Below, piece by piece: positions 61,117-64,000 of a stretch of 64,000 bases of DNA; positions within the stretch are counted from its first letter, which is position 1; every line of letters begins with the position of its first letter. The stretch spans positions 434,001 to 498,000 of the forward strand of contig OW569365.1 in assembly GCA_937625935.1 (NCBI GenBank). The letters are read 5' to 3'. The notes below the pieces were generated by a model that did not search any database, was not told the DNA's origin, and worked only from the letters and a program-made list of their open reading frames with translations. The DNA comes from Tetramitus jugosus. Its lineage: Eukaryota > Heterolobosea > Eutetramitea > Acrasida > Vahlkampfiidae. Made by a program: the position numbers and the translations under genes.

Positions 61117-61240
61117 GGGAGCGTCCAGATATTATTTCTTATGATCCTGGGGATCAAAGAAATTAATTCAAATATTTATTCATATATCAAATCCCTGGTA
61201 GGAAGATAGGTGAAATGACTGTTCTTTCAAAAGAGGGTAG
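61117..61240. mobile_element. MITE copy 3, diverged fragment in inverted orientation
   Basis: It begins GGGAGCGTCCAGATATTATT and then TCTTATGATCC, matching the complement of the right end of copy 1. The motif ATTCAAATATTTATTCATA further in also matches. Its distal terminus is not found before copy 2 starts, so it is truncated or nested. The right limit is approximate. Confidence 0.65.
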
Positions 61241-61276
61241 GAGTGCCAAGGATTAATATAATCCAATTTATGAAAG

Positions 61277-61432
61277 GGAGCGTCCAGATATTATATTCAC
61301 CTCTGACCCCCTCCCTGCCTGTTTTGAATAAATTTGAATAACACATTTTCCTGTAAATTCGAACGTTACGTTAATTCTCCTACTAGGATTGGACTCCCTA
61401 GGGGGCCATAAGAACTAAGATCTGGACGCTCC
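61277..61432. mobile_element. MITE copy 2, internally deleted
   Basis: The first roughly 115 bases are identical to copy 1, including the terminal repeat. After GGATTGG about 50 internal bases are missing compared with copy 1; the right end then reads CTAGGGGG...GATCTGGACGCTCC. The near identity implies recent activity. A clear target duplication is not visible beyond AAA. Confidence 0.8.
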
Positions 61433-61606
61433 CAAATTGTAATATGTACCATGTAACAGTAGTTTGGAACGATACTGTACTGTGTTATGAATGCAAGTAA
61501 CTTCTCCAACCGACATAAACATAAAGAGATTTCGGTACTAACATCATCTGATATCGACACATCACAGACAACTTCAGTCAGTGCAGAGAACAATTTGAAT
61601 TCATAG

Positions 61607-62190
61607 ATGAGTAATTCACCTTCTAAAGTCATCATTCGAATTACAGTCGTTGATCCAGTTCGTGAATGGATTGTACTCACTGAGTCTAAGACTCCAAAAA
61701 TTATATATCATTCTTGACAACTTAATATCACTTATTGATCGTGCCGATCTATTAGAGAAGAAGATACTAAACAGGCAATGTGTGAAGAACAAAATTCAAA
61801 AGAGAATTGATCATGCAGTTGATGAAGTGAAGAGATTAGGAGCAAAGGAGAAAGGAGCATTTCTATAAGCATCTCGATAAGACAGACACAATCTGTGTCA
61901 GTACTGCAGATAGAGTACATATCAGCTATTGCCAAATGATTTTGAAGATTATTCAAAATAGTGAGAAAGAAGGTACTGATAGTGATGGTGACAACCAGCA
62001 ATGGCCGTTGATTCATTGAGAAGTAGAATTGGAGGAATCATCTTACTTAGATTATTATTGAGCACCTCGAATTATCTAGAATTGATATCATTGATCCACG
62101 CTCCACAGCTTTGTTCAGACACCATTTGGTATTGCTCAACAGAAGAAGAATGACTGGTGTAAGAACAGATGGCATATTATAAGAGCAGAA
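61607..62190 (+). pseudogene. Degenerate gene of unknown family
   Basis: ATG 61607 opens MSNSPSKVIIRITVVDPVRE. A +1 shift at the A run near 61691-61695 continues as LDNLISLIDRADLLEKKILN, then KIQKRIDHAVDEVKRLGA. A second +1 shift near 61860 leads to KHLDKTDTICVSTADRVHIS, and later frames give DIIDPRSTALFRHHLVLLNR. Each piece has normal protein composition, but at least four frame changes are needed. The family is not recognised. It ends about 60 bases before the tRNA gene. Confidence 0.5.
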
Positions 62191-62250
62191 AACCCCTCGA
62201 AAGCAAGAGATGATGTTGCAGCATACATTTTATCAACCCGATAAAAGGTC

Positions 62251-62346
62251 TCCCATACCGGGACTCGAACCCGGGTCTTCCGGGAACTTTTGCATTTCAG
62301 CTTGGAAGTGAAAGCCGGATATCCTAACCAGCTAGACTATATGGGA
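62251..62346 (-). tRNA. tRNA-Glu (UUC) with a 24-nt intron
   Basis: The minus strand folds as a complete cloverleaf. The acceptor stem TCCCATA pairs with TATGGGA. The anticodon stem TCCGG pairs with CCGGA, the loop CTTTCAC has anticodon TTC, and the T arm CCCGGGTTCGAGTCCCGG is standard. The intron (CTTCCAAGCTGAAATGCAAAAGTT once removed) sits at the usual position, one base 3' of the anticodon. Its TGAAA can pair with TTTCA of the anticodon loop, as required for tRNA splicing endonuclease. Mature length is 72 nt plus CCA. The region downstream on the minus strand was not checked in detail for a T run. Confidence 0.95.
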
Positions 62347-63073
62347 AGATATTACTTTCATATTTGGGTAAATAAATACGAAAAAACGTCGGAGTAAAAC
62401 GCGAAACACATGTCAAAACAAGGACCGTCAGCTCAGGCGGTATTGATCCGCAGAAGTGTGGGAATTCATTCAGTGGTTTAACTGCACAAAAGTGTTGAAG
62501 GATTCCACGAGGGAGATTAATGGTAGGATGAGAGCCGTCGTCATTACTGGGGCTGGAAAAGTAAGAAAGGAGGAAATTGAGACCTGGGCTGGTCGGGATA
62601 ATGTACATAGGTCCAAGGACCCCTGAACGAATCTATGGGAACCTTCGACTCCATCTACGATTTTCAGTGCAAAGCAATCAAGAAACTAGATTAATATACA
62701 GTAAATCAAAGGGAGAGGGCAGAAACAATCAGCTTTTTTATTTCACTTTTTTCTTGGAATGGCAATTTTGAGTTTTTTCAGGTCGAGTTATTGATAATGA
62801 CCTTGTTTTGTCTTGACAGAGGTTCTGTGATGAAGATGACAAGGAAGGCTTTTATGTTTTGACAATTTTTGACAAAGACAAGACCAAAACACCACTACCT
62901 AGCTCTGTTTGATTTGACAAAGGCTTTCCCTTCTTCAACAACAAGACACCTCTGTAGGTTCACGTCCAATCCTTTCGTTTAGCAGATTTACATCCAATCC
63001 TTTCGTTCAAAGGTCAATCAACACTATTTCTCGAATCTCGAAACAAACATCACAATCAATCATTTATCATATC
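62347..63073. other. Spacer with short repeats and an uncertain ORF
   Basis: A minus-strand ORF starting at 62608 (LPRGILQHFCAVKPLNEFPH) runs into the tRNA gene and is not trusted. A 15-base direct repeat TCCAATCCTTTCGTT occurs at 62965-62979 and 62993-63007, about 70-110 bases upstream of the next start, and could be a promoter element. Nothing else was recognised. Confidence 0.4.
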
Positions 63074-63713
63074 ATGTCAACTACGGCAGTAATAGTAATT
63101 ACACCTGTACTTCGTTCTATTGCTCCCTCCAAGTGCGATCCTGACAGTCTGTTAATTCTTCTGAGAATCAATTAGTTGGGGAAGAAAACTATCAGTGCGT
63201 GAAAAATTGTGATACAATATTAAAGTTCCTCGCACTTGGCCTTCCATCCTTTGATCTCAGTATTCTTGTTCTACGACGTTCCAAAGTTTAATTGAACAAA
63301 TATCACAGATATCAGTTAGATACATTCAATGCAAACTAAATGAGGTAGCATCGAAAAATTCTTAATTAGTAATGTTTAATTGAAATTACTAAGAGATTAC
63401 AAACAATGTTTGATTCCGAAGCATGGTACCACACAAAGGAAGACACAATCCACATTATATTCATTCCAAGGAAGCATGTAATCAAATTTGAAAAAGATGA
63501 TCCGAATTTTTTAAATTCACATTCACAGAACAACTGAACTTGATTTTTAACAGAAGCGAACAAAGAGAAGTGGTCCTCATCTTGTCAGTAATTAATGGTA
63601 GAGATTGTGCATTGTGCAGTATCATGTTATTAGAGATAACGTATGGCAAATTGAGTATTCTGACAGAAGTACAGAAAATTGGTGTTGATTTTGTGACAGA
63701 AATGCATGAATAA
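63074..63713 (+). CDS. Possible small gene, spliced, with one frame break
   Basis: The ATG at 63074 (MSTTA) is followed by a 59-nt intron, 63089-63147 (GTAATA...CCTGACAG). The frame then reads NSSENQLVGEENYQCVKNCD and LKFLALGLPSFDLSILVLRR to a TAA at 63289-63291. A second open piece starts at 63406 (MFDSEAWYHTKEDTIHIIFI) and, after a one-base slip in the T run near 63510, reads FTEQLNLIFNRSEQREVVLI to a TAA at 63711-63713. The pieces may be exons of one gene or two remnants. The gene is convergent with the SAP gene, 20 bases apart. The family is not recognised. Confidence 0.4.
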
Positions 63714-63732
63714 TCTTTCTTGCTAATTGTAT

Positions 63733-64000
63733 TCAAAAAAGCTCCCGCTTTATGACGTGTAATATCCCTCGGATCTTACTGAAAAACTCCCTCTTGGGCC
63801 GTACATAAGCACTCACTGAGAACCTTTCGGAAGAGGACCGAATAGTATTCGTGATGAGATGCATGCGAACATGTTCTTTTTCAGTTGATTCAAACAAACC
63901 ATCGACTCCCTGCGGCATCTTATTACATGTAAACATGATCTTTGAAATTAATTCGCTTTTGTTCTTGCCCGATTTTTTCAGTCCATGCCTCTCCAGAACA
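63733..64000 (-). CDS. C-terminal part of a SAP-domain protein, cut by the right edge
   Basis: The minus-strand frame is open from the right edge to a TGA at 63733-63735, about 88 residues. It begins with LERHGLKKSGKNKSELISKI, which fits the SAP motif (helix, Gly, Ser-Gly-x-Lys-x-x-Leu, helix) used to bind DNA or chromatin. The rest (RMHLITNTIRSSSERFSVSA, YVRPKREFFSKIRGI) is basic. The start and any further domains lie outside the window. The ATG at 63936 is internal. Confidence 0.6.
   Translation of the reverse strand, partial: VLERHGLKKSGKNKSELISKIMFTCNKMPQGVDGLFESTEKEHVRMHLITNTIRSSSERFSVSAYVRPKREFFSKIRGILHVIKRELF

Noticed and set aside
62324..62608. 94-codon minus-strand ORF next to the tRNA
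   Set aside because: It ends inside the tRNA gene and has no family match; kept only as an uncertain note.
1..64000. Bacterial-type operons, ribosome binding sites or origins
   Set aside because: Spliced eukaryotic genes with individual promoters throughout; no such signals are expected or seen.

Overview
The window looks like nuclear DNA of a free-living flagellate amoeba of the Naegleria type (Heterolobosea). The evidence is indirect: the standard genetic code, AT-rich spacers, tightly packed genes on both strands, few and mostly short GT-AG introns (53-217 nt, plus one of 786 nt), Asn/Gln/Asp tracts in several proteins, and conserved flagellar proteins (CFAP58, CFAP52) next to an amoeba-style signalling repertoire. 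The species cannot be fixed from sequence alone.

Layout. 1-5 kb: an unrecognised partial gene, the mRNA-export helicase UAP56/DDX39 and a mitochondrial carrier. 5-27 kb: a coiled-coil protein with a CEP350/TRM-like tail, CFAP58, an HRI-like eIF2-alpha kinase, CDC45, a coiled-coil protein resembling PCM1, ERGIC3/Erv46, an SLC25A32-type carrier and CFAP52. Four of these eight genes look axonemal or centrosomal. 27-42 kb: an AGC kinase with a predicted myristoylation signal, seryl-tRNA(Sec) kinase (PSTK), a secreted protein interrupted by a stop codon, a DUF202 membrane protein, SF3A2, a small unrecognised gene, DCP2, a DCN1-like protein, a degenerate REXO4-like protein, a nitrilase-WD40 fusion and a short-chain dehydrogenase. 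42-58 kb is rich in signalling genes: two START proteins (one with a clear RGS domain), an ankyrin-Cache-cyclase-like membrane protein whose cyclase domain has lost its catalytic residues, an SH3-DH-PH RhoGEF, a secreted LRR protein, and a receptor kinase with NHL repeats, eleven EGF-like modules, a transmembrane helix and a TKL-like kinase domain. DPM1 lies among them.

58-64 kb is different. Intact genes are scarce, coding-like segments jump between frames, and one ORF is split by a miniature inverted-repeat element (MITE) flanked by a short target duplication. Two more copies or fragments of the element lie nearby. The region also holds an intron-containing tRNA-Glu(UUC) and the end of a SAP-domain gene entering from the right edge. 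It reads as a decaying, transposon-prone accessory segment.

The most unusual items are the NHL-EGF receptor kinase with a perfect 22-bp hairpin just upstream of its start, the new MITE family caught inside a reading frame, the nitrilase-WD40 fusion, the PH-less PKB-like kinase with a myristoylation motif, the pseudo-cyclase receptor, and a PSTK with an altered P-loop. Exon structures were deduced by hand from GT-AG signals, reading-frame continuity and family alignment from memory; no search was run.
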